Source: Polytrichum commune
Lineage: Eukaryota > Streptophyta > Polytrichopsida > Polytrichales > Polytrichaceae
DNA length: 60,000 nt
Direction: 5' to 3'
NCBI GenBank assembly: GCA_950295325.1
Contig: OX485808.1
Coordinates: 13,396,501 to 13,456,500, forward strand
The notes below the pieces were generated by a model. That model saw only the letters and a program-made list of their open reading frames with translations. It was not told the origin of the DNA and searched no databases. Made by a program: the position numbers and the translations under genes. Of the stretch, positions 11,236 through 23,800 are shown piece after piece. How positions within the stretch are numbered: position 1 is the stretch's first letter; the number at the start of each line of letters is the position of its first letter.

Positions 11236-11509
11236 AGGAGAAGTGGGCTACCCAATAGAAAATAACCATTTAGGACCAATCTACTTTATAATGTGATTTT
11301 GGAGATTGAGGTAAACGGCCGTTGGATGGTCATTTTAAGCAATGAACCCGCTTCTCATAGACAAGAAAAATGTATCATTAGTGTGAGATGATTGCAATTC
11401 CATATACTACCCATGTCCATTTTCCTCATAGTTTTTTAAAATTCATATGAATATCTTATTCATTGTCAAAGCAAAGATTCTAGTGGTTATTATGCCCCCC
11501 CCCCCATTA

Positions 11510-11810
11510 CAGTGTTTGACTATTGAGCCTAAAATGGTTAATATATTTTGAGCATGGACTTCAATCTCTCTTTAACAATTTCCTTTTTGATGTCCAATCG
11601 TACATCCACGCAACCCAAACATAGATGTATGATTTGCGGCCCACTTACCTCACCAATAAATCACGATGATATAATTGAGTTACTGATTTCTTCACATGTC
11701 ACGGCCGCAAGTCCAATTATCAATCAAAGTATGTTGCCCTATTGTGGGCACTTCCAACTCCACATACAATTTTTTGGCTATTGGATCGGACCAAGAATTC
11801 TCTCAGCATC
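11510..11810. repeat. dispersed repeat family B
   Basis: Shares TATTGAGCCTAAAATGGTTA and CCTATTGTGGGCACTTCCAA with 12765-12830, 34780-35130 and 36735-37085. The 88-codon frame at 11548-11814 has no recognisable domain and is probably chance. An 11-base C run sits just upstream at 11495-11505. Confidence 0.4.
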
Positions 11811-13880
11811 TTAGCAATTGTAGATGTTGAAGATTGTTAATTGAAGTTTTAAAATCATAGTTGTGATGCAAATGTTGTAGAAGGTTAAAATAAATATTAT
11901 GTTTTTCTTTTCTTTAAAGTGATCATATCAAAACAATCTTTGTTTGGGTCCATTTGTTCAGTGTGGATGGCATCTAGCATTTGTTGTTCCAACATCATTA
12001 GTGAAATGTCCACATTTTGGGGTCTTCTTAGTTCAAACATGAAAGGACTATGGCTGAAAGTGACCAATTCAACTAGTCTAGTACCCTTTTAAAGTACCTT
12101 GATAGGTGGACATGTAGCATTAGTTGTTGAAAGGGAGTAATGTCAACCCCCTTTAGCTATTTAGAGACTACAGTGAACAATTGTTCTAATGGGGCCAATT
12201 AACTCCTAAAGGCATGAGGGTTTTGAGCAATTTTGAAATATTTTTCAAACATATGTACCTCTTTGTGAAAGAGAAAAGATAAAGTTTTTTCATAAAAGAC
12301 CAAAACAAAAATTTATATAATTGGTGCTTAGAGTGAGGCTTCCATTATTTATTTGGGCATTATAAAAGGGTAAAATATGAAAATATCCCATAAATATAAA
12401 TTAGATTTTGATGATAATTTTGCATTACATAAGAATAGCGTGCCATGACAAGTTGCAAGGGAAAACTATCATATGTGTCAATATCATTTGTTATTGGCTA
12501 CACTCCATTACACTACAAAAGTGTGGTAAGCCTATAGTTGACAAGCTATTAAAATAATCATTTGGCGGCATTGTGGTCCGGGTGGGCTCAACTAAGCCTC
12601 GAGCCTTCGCCATTCCCTAAAAAAAAGTCCAACCACATTAGAGCTACCCTTGAACCCCAAACCAATTACGAAGGGATACTCAAAGTAGTATTTTAGGACA
12701 CTTAGGGTTTTTAATTAACAAATTAAATAATTCGCTTGCCGAAAAATGTCATGATACCCAAGGCTGCCAATGTGTTTATTATTGAACCTAGAATGGTTGA
12801 TATGTTCTAAGTACCTTGTACAATTTTAATGTAGAATGTGTGTGTGTGTGTGTGTTCTAAAGGTTCTTTTTGATTGGTGACTTTCTCAATGTACACTTAC
12901 ACATCTTTATTGGAAGATGTAACTTTTGCACATGAGCTAGTTTTGGTACTAGAGTGTTTGACACTAGATTTGTATGAGAATATGCACATACCTTTTATTC
13001 ATCCAAACCATCAAACATGCATGAATTAGGTATGGGGTGAACTCATCTCAATTGGGTGTCACCAAACTATCGTACACTAGAAGAAAACTTGTCTATTGCA
13101 AACATTCATTGTGACACATGACGAAAACACATAAGTAAGTCATTTTGTTTGGCAATTGTAGGTTCTTGGCTATGGATTTTGGAAAAAGGTAACCAAAGCC
13201 CTATGGTTGCCAATTGAAATGATTATTTATGCAATTTCTTATCATGAGTCGCAATGATTGATTCACAATGGATGGTTGCAATCGACAAGTATTCTTCTAG
13301 TGGTAGGTGATAGGCGACATGAATTAATTCAAAATTTGAGGAAAGTGCCACATGTCACTCTCCTATTAGTCAAAACCTTCCACAAAATCTTACATGTCAC
13401 CTTAAAAAAGTAGCATTTCGATAACAAAATGCCAAACTTTGCTTATCACCTATGATTTATCAAGGTTTTGTTATAAGTTAATTTTAAGGTCTATTTGCCA
13501 GATGGAAAAGTAGTTTCTAGGCTATAACTAAGGGTTCCCCTAGCTTTCACTACAAGAATGAGCACTTCGTTTGTATACAAATATTCTTATGGCCTTGTGT
13601 AAGCACTGCATCCAAAAGTCCAATAGGGTGAAGCACATAGCCTTTCATAACTACCTCTACTTAGTTAGGGCGAGGTCATTAAGAATGCACACATTCCATA
13701 TAAAGAGGTTTGAAGAAGACATTTTGTGGGACCCAAGTGCAAAAAATGCTTCATTATGTTGGTGAATGTTGGATCCCAAGGTGCCATTTCTCTTTGTATG
13801 TAGGCTTCTCTCATGTAGGGTTTGCATCTTGTGTTGGGTCATGTATGTATATGAGGACCAATTGCATGGCAATTGTGTAC
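11811..13880. other. AT-rich non-coding stretch with minor repeats
   Basis: Holds a short (GT)n microsatellite near 12838-12855 and a fragment of repeat family B at about 12765-12830. I see no genes. Confidence 0.5.
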
Positions 13881-13883
13881 TAA

Positions 13884-14256
13884 GAGCAAACCCAATCGTT
13901 CCCGGATCTGCATCTGCATCCGGGAATGAAAAGTGGCCTCCACCCAGAATGCAGATGTAGACCTAGGCAAAACTGTCACTCATTCTACCTTACTACCTCA
14001 GAATTTCCTGTAGCATGATTTGTAGTTTTCTGTGGCCCTGCCATATTGAGTTGTCTTTAGTTAAAAGCCGCCACGAAGTTGTTTGTCCTTAGCTGATAGC
14101 AGGCTCCTTGCGGATCTCGCCGAAATGCAGGGAGTTTTGCACTATTTTACATCCAATTTTAGGGTATAGCAGGGTGACTGGGCCAATATCCTACATCTGC
14201 ATCCGCATCGCGGATGAGAAAGTGCAGATGCAGGTGCAAGGTCACTGGGCTTGCCC
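13884..14256 (+). mobile_element. PIF/Harbinger-like (Tourist-type) MITE, 373 bp
   Basis: The left end GAGCAAACCCAATC and the right end, read inversely as GGGCAAGCCCAGTG, are imperfect TIRs. The inverted match continues through CTGCATCTGCATCC-type sequence for ~40 bp. Direct TAA repeats flank it (13881-13883 and 14257-14259), the TSD expected for PIF/Harbinger. It is moderately GC-rich and has no transposase. Confidence 0.75.
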
Positions 14257-14259
14257 TAA

Positions 14260-15867
14260 GTAGGTAATGAAAAAGAGTTGGGAGGGCCCAAGCTAAGTTA
14301 TCCTTGGCCCCTAGTCTTATTAGGTCCTAGACAAAGAGTCGAAGTCTCTATGTCATTTCTAGGATCAAATCAACTTAACAAATAAATCTTTTATGTTGTA
14401 AAACAAGTTAATGCACTTTTCCCGTCCAGATGGGGCACAAGCACGATCAAGTACACAACTTCATTATCTTGCAGAATTTTACGTGAAAGTGATTCTAAAC
14501 TATATTCCAACTTTAAATTTTGTGGAGGAAAAAATTATAAACATTTGAAAAACAAATTGACAAAGCCAAGGAATTTATGTTGATAATTTGTTTTTCAAGG
14601 AAATCTACATATTTTAGAGGACGGTGCAATTAGTGTGCAAGTAAATATATTGGACACGTAATTGTCTAAAATTTGGTTGAAACATGATAAAATTACGTTA
14701 AATTGATGTTTTTCTACTTGTAACGATGCCTTCAAGTTTCTAGCGAATTCAAGGAATATGAAAAAAAATCCAACTTCAAAATATTTAAGGTCATGAAATC
14801 TACACCCAAAACCAAATTTAGTCATTATCTTTTGAGTGGTACTTTTAATGATAAGTTTTGAAGATCTCATCTTGATATTCCATATTTGAGTACCTAACAC
14901 AACAATAGAGGACATCATGGAAAAAAAATCCAATTTAAACATCACTTTTCTACTATTTTAAGGTTTTTGACCAAAAGGCATTATGGTTTTAATATACCAA
15001 AGCATTTTTTTGCTCCCAATGTATAAATTTGGTGAGAGGGAATTATAATATATGACCATACCTCTCATTTTCATCCAACTTAAAAGCCTTACAATAGTAT
15101 GCAACTTGGAGGCTTAATTTTTTTTAATTTGGAACCGGAATTAGCTATGAAGACCCAAATTAGTTCATTCAAGGTCACTTGAGATGAATCAACAACAAAC
15201 CTTAGGGGGTTGTTTTTTTGTGGTGCAAATAGAACTCATTGTAGAAGTAACCATAATGGCAGCAAAGGTACATTAGTGGTAGGCAAACATCTGATCTGCC
15301 AAAAAAAATAAAAATTGAATAGAAAACAAATCAGTCGGCTTGCATCACATTGTTGCCAACACTGGGAAAAAAATCAAATTGTGAGAAAAGGGTAAAGTGG
15401 AAAACTCATGATCCTTCCCTAGTGTTAAGTGAAAGTGAGTCAAAACAATATAATAACTTTAAATTTTGTAAAGAATAAAATCATAGACATTAAAAAAACA
15501 TATTGATCTACAAAGCCAAGTAAGTTTTGAAGATCTCATGTTGCATAGTGTGAAGCCTAAGGGCCGTCATTGGCGCAAGGTAGGGATGTAGTGTTACTCG
15601 GAGCTAAGTCGCAAAGCAATGCTTCGTTGCCGCCCCTAGAAGGGGTGCTACCTCCTCCGTGTTGCAGACACTCCCACAACACTGTAAGAAACCTTGAGGT
15701 ATAGGTCATTGCAACAAAATGCCTGAAGTTAGCTTCCCATGGTAGTAGTTGATGTTAGATTTTGAAGTTTCAATCTTGTAGACATACTCAAAAATTCTTG
15801 TTAGATCTCGCAGTTTGACTCAAAGTTGATTCACCCAACTCTTTGATTTTTTTTAACATGATTGACA
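14260..15867. other. AT-rich non-coding stretch with degenerate repeats
   Basis: About 14465-14580 and 15420-15530 share blocks (AACTTTAAATTTTGT, ACAAAGCCAAG), so a diverged direct repeat ~950 bp apart is present. 15140-15230 resembles 49265-49380 (a TTGAGAT..AAT..CAACAAACCT block). No gene is visible. Confidence 0.45.
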
Positions 15868-16032
15868 ATGCTTTCCAAGTTTTGAATTAAATCATCCATG
15901 TTTTTGAAATATTGATAAAAATCATCCCCGCTTTCAAAGTATTGATTTAGATCAATTTTGCACTCGAAGTTTTGACTTAGATAGTCCTTGCTCTCAAAGT
16001 TTTGATTTAGATGGTCCCTGCTCTCAAACTTA
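15868..16032 (+). repeat. tandem array, 30-bp unit, ~5 copies
   Basis: A diverged unit of the form GCTCTCAAAGTTTTGATTTA plus ten bases repeats about five times with no insertions between units. The last two or three units are the most alike. Non-coding. Confidence 0.75.
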
Positions 16033-16399
16033 TAATGTCGATCAAGCCAGATCTAGTCGGTAGATCGTAAAGTTTGAATGAAAAACTCCATTTAACGCTA
16101 AACAATACTGCCACATAATTCTTAAGAGTTCCTAAAGACCGAAGTTATGAAAATACCAAACTCAACCGAAACTGGAGGAGCTTCGAAGATGTGAAGAATG
16201 TCTCGAGATAAATGCTCAGGTTGTTGATCAATGAAAAACAAGACAATAGCTATCAACTCGTGGAAGGATTACTCAGAGGAAGTTGTTGCCGTCAAGTGAG
16301 GTGTTGCCTCAAAAAACCGTTGTCGAGTGTCAAACCAATAACAAGCTATTCGTGTTGCTGCCATTGCAGGAGTTGTTGGAGCTGCTACTCCTAAGATTG

Positions 16400-16560
16400 T
16401 AAGAGATTGTTGTTACTACTATTGGTCAAGATGTTGCTAAAACCGTTGTTGGTCGAGATTCTACTGAAACCGTTAGTGATGTTGTTGTTGCCGCTAAAGA
16501 TTGGTGTTGCTACAACTAGAACTAGTGTTGTTGTTGTTGATGTTGTTGTTGTCGAGTTGT
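16400..16560 (+). repeat. GTT/GTTGCT trinucleotide-rich stretch
   Basis: Impure GTT repeats on the plus strand. The Thr/Asn-rich minus-strand frame over it is a product of the repeat. Confidence 0.6.
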
Positions 16561-16599
16561 CCACCAGAAGGTAAACTTTAAAACCCTCTTCACACACTA

Positions 16600-17800
16600 A
16601 CTAAACTGTACATTAAAGTCCACACAAAGTTTACATATAGGCACATAAAATGCACATACAAAGAAATAATAATCAAATAGAATTTGTATTTATGATTTGT
16701 ATTTAGTATAGAAGTAATAAATATATAGGAATTATAGAAAATAAAAATGAATGTTACGTATGCAACCAATGTGTGTGTTTTTTTTTGTTTTTTTAATTTT
16801 TTTCGTAATCACATCATATTAGAAACCCTCACACTATGTCTACCCTCACACAAAACTTGAATGTCACACAAATGTTGTTTTGCCATCATAGATGAATGTA
16901 AACACAATATAGACAAAATTAAAATAAAATTCACTTAAACTTTTAAATTCTCATGTCCTTATCTAGATAATAGATCAACACATAAACATAACTCTAAAAC
17001 TGTAAAAATACTTGCAAACATTGTAAAAAACTGTATGCTTGAATATATATTCTTCCGAATAATATCTTCCTTCCAAATCCTACTTGTTCATAAGTAGAAT
17101 AAGATGTTGTTTAAGAGAATAAAAAGAATTCTAATACACACAAATGTATCATCTTTATAGAATGGCTCACTTACAAAGTTTGGATAAATCCTTTGATGGT
17201 ATTAAAGACATGAAAATCATAGAATCCAAAAACAAACGTCTAGTAGTGCATGCCTTACCATAGAAGACAAATTCAAATGTCGAAACAACTCAAAAGGAAA
17301 GTTTTCCCATTGTGGCTTGAATTCAAAGCTATGAATATTTCGAATGAAAGCAAATATCTTGCTGAGAAATATCACAAAATATTAGTAGACTTGTGAAAAT
17401 AAAAATGCCTGAAAGAGAAACGCTAGAAAGTCATGATAGTATATCATCATACTCGTATATATCACAAGAGATGTGGCCAAATCAAAAGAAAGCAAAATTT
17501 CCTCATATATAAAAGTATGTGATGAATTTGCAATAGACTACCACATTTTTTTGTTTTTCAACCTTGATGAAATGACCATAACATGAGACAAAATCACCAA
17601 GAAATTAGATGAGATGAATATCTTATTTGGTAATGGAATATATGACCTTATAATTATAATGTGCATACATGGATATAAAAAATGATTACGACATGCAAAA
17701 AATAACTTTAAAAATGTGAAGAATGAGGGAGCAATCCACTTTTGAGGATATTGTCCATTTATCATTCAGCTATTGGATAACAAAATTCATAAATGAAAAG
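16600..17800. other. AT-rich non-coding stretch, nothing recognised
   Basis: Low-complexity AT-rich DNA upstream of the LINE remnant. Its last few hundred bases may be the 5' untranslated part of that element, but I cannot show a boundary. Confidence 0.4.
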
Positions 17801-18230
17801 TTTGCAACTCTTATGAACTATCGCTTCAAATAAAATGCCGTCTATAAAAATTACTAGCGATGGCATAAAAGATGAAATTTGGTTCAATATGTATAAAAAA
17901 GTTGTCAACAAGGAGTTTGAAAGAGGGCATAACTTCGAACTTACACACGTGAAAAAAAATCACAACTATGCATAGATAATTGTCACTAACCCATAACAAA
18001 CTCTAAATATTAGAAATAACAAAATCATTGTTGAGCATGAATGCATTAATGTGACAATGGGCAAATTTACAAATGATGACTTAGCAATAAAAATTGCACT
18101 CACTGTCATTGCAAGAACCTACATAAGTTAAAATCAAAATAGGCTTACGAATAATAAATGAGAACATGCATGAAAAAAAATGTATTAAATATCTACTTCA
18201 AGAGCAATGACAAGACAAATTCACTAGAGT

Positions 18231-18707
18231 ATGCAATGTCCAATGCTAAACTGCTACGGTATATATATATATTTATATTTATATTTATATTGCTATTGCT
18301 ATAAATATATCAAGTTTACCCCCCATCCACAAAGTTTGGATGTTGTATCCAAATCCTTGGCTAAAGAACTCACACGAGTAGGTTTTAATAATATCAACAT
18401 GGCCTTAGCCAACACCGTAGAAGTAATGGAAAATGCTCCATCCGATGGACTTGAGAAAAAATATAAACAAAATAATAGAAGAGGTCCTTGCCAAAAAACA
18501 ACAATAGTCCGCAATGAAATGCAAACAATGAAAACACGCCTCACAAGTCTAGTCATGAAATTTGTCCACATATGCAATAGACAAAGCGGTCAGATTCCTC
18601 AAGAAATAAATGGCCACCCTGAGATAAACCCTCAGCAAAACTATGGTAGCCTTGAATCCACGGACATGTTTGACAAAAAAATTCATCCAGCGATAAGGAC
18701 GACTTAA
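18231..18707 (+). pseudogene. ORF1-like frame of the LINE
   Basis: An open frame of 158 codons. The first ~25 are IYIYLYLYLY from a TA-rich microsatellite, so the true N-terminus lies elsewhere or later. After that it is polar, Lys/Asn/Gln-rich and helical (SLAKELTRVGFNNINMALAN, then VRNEMQTMKTRLTSLVMKF), compatible with a coiled-coil ORF1 protein. No zinc knuckle or RRM is visible. The assignment rests mainly on its place upstream of the endonuclease. Confidence 0.35.
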
Positions 18708-19789
18708 TGGCGTTAAACTAAACTCGAGTAGCACATCAATACTCTCGTCACCAATAAAACTAAACCCCAAAACACTCATAAATAAAATAATATGGTATTT
18801 ATGAATACCGCCACCTTAATGGAAACATTTATCACCAAAATCATTACAAAAAAAACAATACGAAAGGAATAAAGAATAAATTATATCAACAACCAACATA
18901 CCATGAGGCTAAATAGAATGATACAAGCAACCAATATAAACATGATATACATATATTCACATTTGTACACGAACATCATATCCCACCAATGCCAAATATC
19001 TTCTCATCTAATGTAACTCGAACTCAACTTATTATAGAAACATTCATTAGAAAACTACAACCAAATATAATAAAACATACTTTATTTTTTATCATTTCTT
19101 TTTGCTAAGCTATGAAGATATCGAAGCTAATTCCAGTCCAATGCCAAACCTACTACAAACACACCCAACCGCCCACAAAAGACGCCAAACAACATACTTC
19201 CTACCCAACACAATAAAACTCCAACCAAAATACCAATATTTGGTCAAAACGTTCAAACCACTTTTCCAAACCACACACCACCTACACATACAAACAACAC
19301 TCACACTCCCACATCTAAACAACTACATACACCAACATGCTAACCATCCTCTCCCAAGAATCATCTACACACTGATCGTAACAATCAACCCCTCCATTGA
19401 AACATGTAACATACACCTATAACAACAATCAACCCTTGTTTGGACCTTACAATTATTGGATAAAATGATAAGACTACCCAAGCCATCGGAACGCCATATA
19501 AAAATAATGCATCCATATTCACAATTCCATAATACATAACATGACAAAATCTCCCCTTCAAACACAATCCACAAAAAATTATACGATCATATAAATTTCA
19601 ACCTAGTACCACCAAATATTCAAAACATGCAATAAATATTTCCATACCTATCAAAACAACTCCTCATAGAAGCATTAAGATATAATGAATTTGTAACAAA
19701 ATATATGCACCCTATTCTCCGACACTAAATACCCAGGTACCGCCACACCGGCCACCATAACTAACAAGCCAAGAATCATACATCATGAC

Positions 19790-20470
19790 ATGGATTTCCT
19801 CCTCACTTAACACATTTTCAAACTACAAGACCTAGCTACACACTCCCAAACACCTCCAACAGATTTAGCTATCAAGAAACCAAACATTCCACTAACAAAT
19901 CCACAAAACACATACAATTTTTTTTTCCACACTATAATTTTTTTGTCAACAACACACACACAACATCACAAAGATTATGCGCCAAAGATTACACAGATTA
20001 CACGAATTCCCAGACAATATGTCTAAAGTATCCACCCCTGCAAATATATCGTCATTCCTCCAAATAATCCGCATAGCAAACCAACCATTTCAACCATGGC
20101 TCCTGATATACTTATATATGCCCTCACATGACGAAGATCTACCTCTCATCCCCACTATTCAAGACACCATAATTGACCAAGTAAATGCCCACCTTGATCA
20201 TACGTACATGCTATGCGGAGACTTCAACCGTGATATAGCCTAAATTGGAAAACAAAACGACCAACAAACCACACCACCACAAACTGAAGATTACCACTGG
20301 AGGACATTTACGGACAACCTGGAACTAGCATGTATCTTAACAAACACAACCTTTGCTTGAGGGTATCAACCATGTCCCAAAGAATTCGAGGGCATCGACC
20401 AAATTCCAGGATTCCAATAATATCAACCAAAGGAGAGTCATCAAACTAATGAGCCAATTTATGAGTATCA
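19790..20470 (+). pseudogene. APE-type endonuclease domain of a LINE ORF2, frameshifted
   Basis: Frame pieces read LQDLATHSQTPPTDLAI and then, after a one-base shift, QETK at about 19873, the Mg-binding Glu motif of the exonuclease-endonuclease-phosphatase fold. An open piece at 19977-20243 follows with QPWLLIYLYMPSHDEDLP and TYMLCGDFNRDIA; GDFN is the conserved Asp/Asn motif. After a TAA at 20241-20243 the frame continues with DYHWRTFTDNLELACILTNT. Several stops and shifts make it a pseudogene. This is the N-terminal nickase domain of APE-bearing LINEs; the DWRT-SDH C-terminal motifs are lost. Confidence 0.7.
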
Positions 20471-20557
20471 TGTTTAATTAGTAAGGCCATTCAAGATTAT
20501 TGAATTAGCAAGGAATTTATGGTTATTGAACCACTTAGAAGTAGTGAGCCAATTGCA

Positions 20558-22510
20558 AATTGAGATGCATTTTCAAGAGTTGATAAGAAAATGGGAGGTT
20601 AGTAGAGGTATTATCACATGTGTAGAAAGGAAATCCTCTCTACATGGTAAGAGAGTGTCCAAAAATAACTTGATTATTATTAAAATTGATTTCCAGATAT
20701 GTTTCAACAGAAAGAAGTTCCGGTAACGAAGGCTAACAATTAGGAGACTAGAAAAAAGAGTAGAGAGAGAATTTTTTTGGAATGAAAGGCTTATTGTTTA
20801 CTTGGCTACTTGGACACTTAGCTATTTGCCACAAGAAGAAAGGTTACTTGGTTACTTGGTTACTTAGCTACTTGGCAACTTGGTTATTTATAGAAGAGAT
20901 ACTTGGCCACTTGGTTACTTGGTTATTTGGCTACTTAGCGATTTGGAGGAAAAGTTAACTTGTTACTTGATTATTTAGCGACTTGGTTACGTGGCTACAT
21001 GGTTACGTGGCTACTTATAGATTTGAAGGAAACATTAACTTGTTACTTGGTTACTTAGCAACTTGGCTACTTGATCACTTGGTTAACTTAAAAGAGAGTT
21101 ACTTAATTCTTGGATTATTGGGCTACTTGGCAACTTGCTTACTTCATATACTTAGGTACTTGATGAAAAAATTAATAGCTACTTGAGAAGAAGAAGAAAC
21201 AATTGTGGCACATGAAGACGTTGCAACACTACAACATACGAGGAGAAGTTGACATGATCTAGATTATTGTTTAAGAAGTAACACTTGAGTTTAAAAGACA
21301 ACTACGGCACATGAAGAAGTTCAACACAAGAAGAAAGTTACAAACAATTAAGGTAATAGATTTGAAGCAACACTTGGTCGGACATGACAAATACTTGAAA
21401 AGATATCACTAAGAAAAGAGTTCATTACAATAAAAGAGATTTTTTAAGTTATACTTAAAAGTCCATCATGATGAACACAAGGTAGAGGAGCTTTTAAAAG
21501 GAGAACGAAGACATCTATCAATATAATGAGGGAATCCATCCATGAATCAAAGGAAGATAACAACAAACGCTAAGGAGATTAGGTAGTTTAGCCATCTTAA
21601 TCCGAACGACGCTCTAAGTCACTACAATACAATCAACTCTAGGAACAAGTGGAGGTAGTTGAGCTGTGCATTTAGTACCCAAGTAACAAGTTCTTCTTCT
21701 CTTCAAGTAGCTAGTTAACTTTTCCTTCAAGTAGCTAAGTAACCAAGTAACCAAGTAGCCAAGTAGCCAAGTAGCCAAGTAAGAAATTCTTCTTCTTCTG
21801 AAGTAGCTAGTTAATTTTTTCTTCTAGTATCTAAGTATCTTAAGTAAGCAAGTTGCCAAGTAGCCCAATAATCCAAGTATCCAAGTAACTTTCATTTAAG
21901 TTAACCAAGTGATAAAGTAGCCAAGTAACCGAGTAACCAAGTTGCTAAGTAACCAAGTAACAAGTTAATGTTTTCCTTCAAATCTATAAGTAGCCAAGTA
22001 ACCAAGTCGCTAAGTAATCAAGTGGCAAGTTAACTTTTCCTCCAAATCACTAAGAAGCCAAGTAACCAAGTAACCAAGTAACCAAGTGACCAAGTGACCA
22101 AGTATCTCTTCTATAAGTAACCAAGTTGCCAAGTAGCTAAGCAACCAAGTAACAAGTTAACTCCTTCCTCCAAATAGCTAAGTAGCCAAGTATCAAGTTA
22201 ACAAAGTAACCAAGTAACCTTTCTTCTTGTGGCAAATAGCTAAGTGTCCAAGTAGCCAAGTAACCAATAAGCCTTTTGTTTTTGTTTTTGTTTTGTTTTT
22301 TTCCCTTGACTCTTCTTTCTAATCTCTTAATTGGTAGTCTTCATTATTGGAACTTCTTTCTATTGAAACATATGTGGAAATTAATTTAAATAATAATCAA
22401 TTTATTGTTGGACACTCTCTTACCATGTAGAGAGGATTTCCTCTCTACACGTGTGATAATATCTCTACTAACCTCCCATTTTCTTATCAACTCTTGAAAA
22501 TGCATATTTG
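20558..22510. mobile_element. foldback element, inverted arms of 8-bp tandem repeats
   Basis: The outer left arm (ATGCATTTTCAAGAGTTGAT from 20565, then TTATCA..GTAGAG and GGAAATCCTCTCTACATGGT) is the inverse of the right end (ATCAACTCTTGAAAATGCAT, finishing at 22505). Inside, 20798-21201 is an array of ACTTGGTT-type 8-mers and 21683-22272 the inverse array (AAGTAACC-type 8-mers). The loop of about 480 bp (21202-21682) has no recognisable gene. Foldback (FB) transposons of other eukaryotes also have long inverted ends made of short tandem repeats. No TSD could be fixed. Confidence 0.8.
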
Positions 22511-23390
22511 GATCATTCTCTCGAACTTAGTAATTTTTATAAAATTGTCAAACCCTCTTATAAGATAATTTCCTTCTCTAACTATTGACATTTAGTATTT
22601 TGAAATCACAATTATATGTGATACAATCTATTTTTAACACAATCACAATATTTGTATTACAATCTCAACTATAAATGGATTATTGTTTAGTTTTAGTACA
22701 ACTTCTTAATTTATGGTAGTTCATCTATAAAAAGCCACATTGTGTAGTCATTATATCTCAATCATAATTATTAACATATTAAAATATATTTTAAGTACAT
22801 TTATTTATTTATACAAAGGTTAAGTTCTAATTAAATGAAATCTATTTTTATAACTTAAATAATACAATAAGCAAAATTTTGTCAATATATTCATATACTC
22901 AATTTTATCATATTAAAGATTATGTCATAACACCTTTTATATATTCATACCACTCGTTGTATTAATTTTCTTAGGCAATCAATCACAATTTTGGATCTTA
23001 GATAGTGTAGATTCAAGAATCAATATAATATAAAGAATGATAACGGAATGAAATGGATACGCAAGGAATTAATTATGAATTAATTATGATTTGGTTCATG
23101 TTAAGCAATTGATAACTCTAGACTCATAGCGACATTGATTTAAGAAAACATATGTGTTCGATTGTCAAGCGTCTTTGCATGCAACCTCATACATTCTCAT
23201 TCTGATAATCTTTTATATTCTCTTTCTCTCTGTCAATAATTTCCTTAGTGCCTCTAAACTATCCAACTCCACTCACCAACTTTGTAATGCAACTATTCTC
23301 ACCTCATATGAGCTTCTATGATCTCTCCTTACACAATTGCCTTTCAATACTTACAACTTCTCTCACTTCTTGTAAATTCTATAATAATTT
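22511..23390. other. very AT-rich non-coding stretch
   Basis: Nothing recognised: no frames, no TIRs, no RNA gene. Confidence 0.5.
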
Positions 23391-23394
23391 CTCA

Positions 23395-23800
23395 CTCGAC
23401 TTCAGAAGATACGTGAAATGAATTCCAAAAGTAGAAGCTAGGGAAACTTAAAAAGGTTACTTAACTTCAAAAGATACTAAAAAAGTAGAAGCTATATAAA
23501 CTTAAAAAGGTTACTCAAATTCCAAAAGTAGAAGATAAGAAAATAAAGAAATAAAGTCACTCGACTTCAAAAGATACTTGAAAAGTAGAAGCTATATAAA
23601 CTTTAAAAGGTTACTTGGATTCCCAAAGTAGAAGATAAGAAAATAAACAAAAAGGTTAGTTGACTTCAAAAGATACTTGGAAAATTGAAAGAAAAATCCA
23701 AAAGTAGACGTTAGGGAAACTTCAAAAAGAAGACTTGAACTCAGAAGTCACTCGAATTAGAAGATAAGAAAATAAAACAAAAAGGTTGCATACAGCTCAA
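23395..23800 (+). repeat. degenerate tandem repeat array
   Basis: Units built from CTTCAAAAGATACTTG, AAAAGTAGAAGCTATATAAAC, TTAAAAAGGTTACT and AGTAGAAGATAAGAAAATAA recur about four times with a period of roughly 110 bp and many substitutions. Non-coding. Confidence 0.65.

Larger units (their letters stand above)
17820..20470 (+). mobile_element. decayed non-LTR retrotransposon, 5' part with APE-type endonuclease
   Basis: The plus strand becomes strikingly G-poor and C/A-rich from about 18.7 kb. The stretch holds an ORF1-like frame at 18231-18707 and an endonuclease-domain remnant at about 19790-20470. No reverse transcriptase follows; the C/A-rich sequence ends shortly before the foldback element that starts near 20.56 kb. 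The same unusual base composition marks the minus-strand LINE at 37409-39046, which suggests, without proving, that the two belong to one family. Confidence 0.6.

Noticed and set aside
20983-21186. 67-codon frame with repeated GYLATWLL
   Set aside because: It is a translation of the 8-bp tandem repeats in the foldback arm.
20798-22272. CRISPR-like or satellite array
   Set aside because: The 8-bp units are contiguous with no unique spacers and occur as opposed arms, which fits a foldback element.
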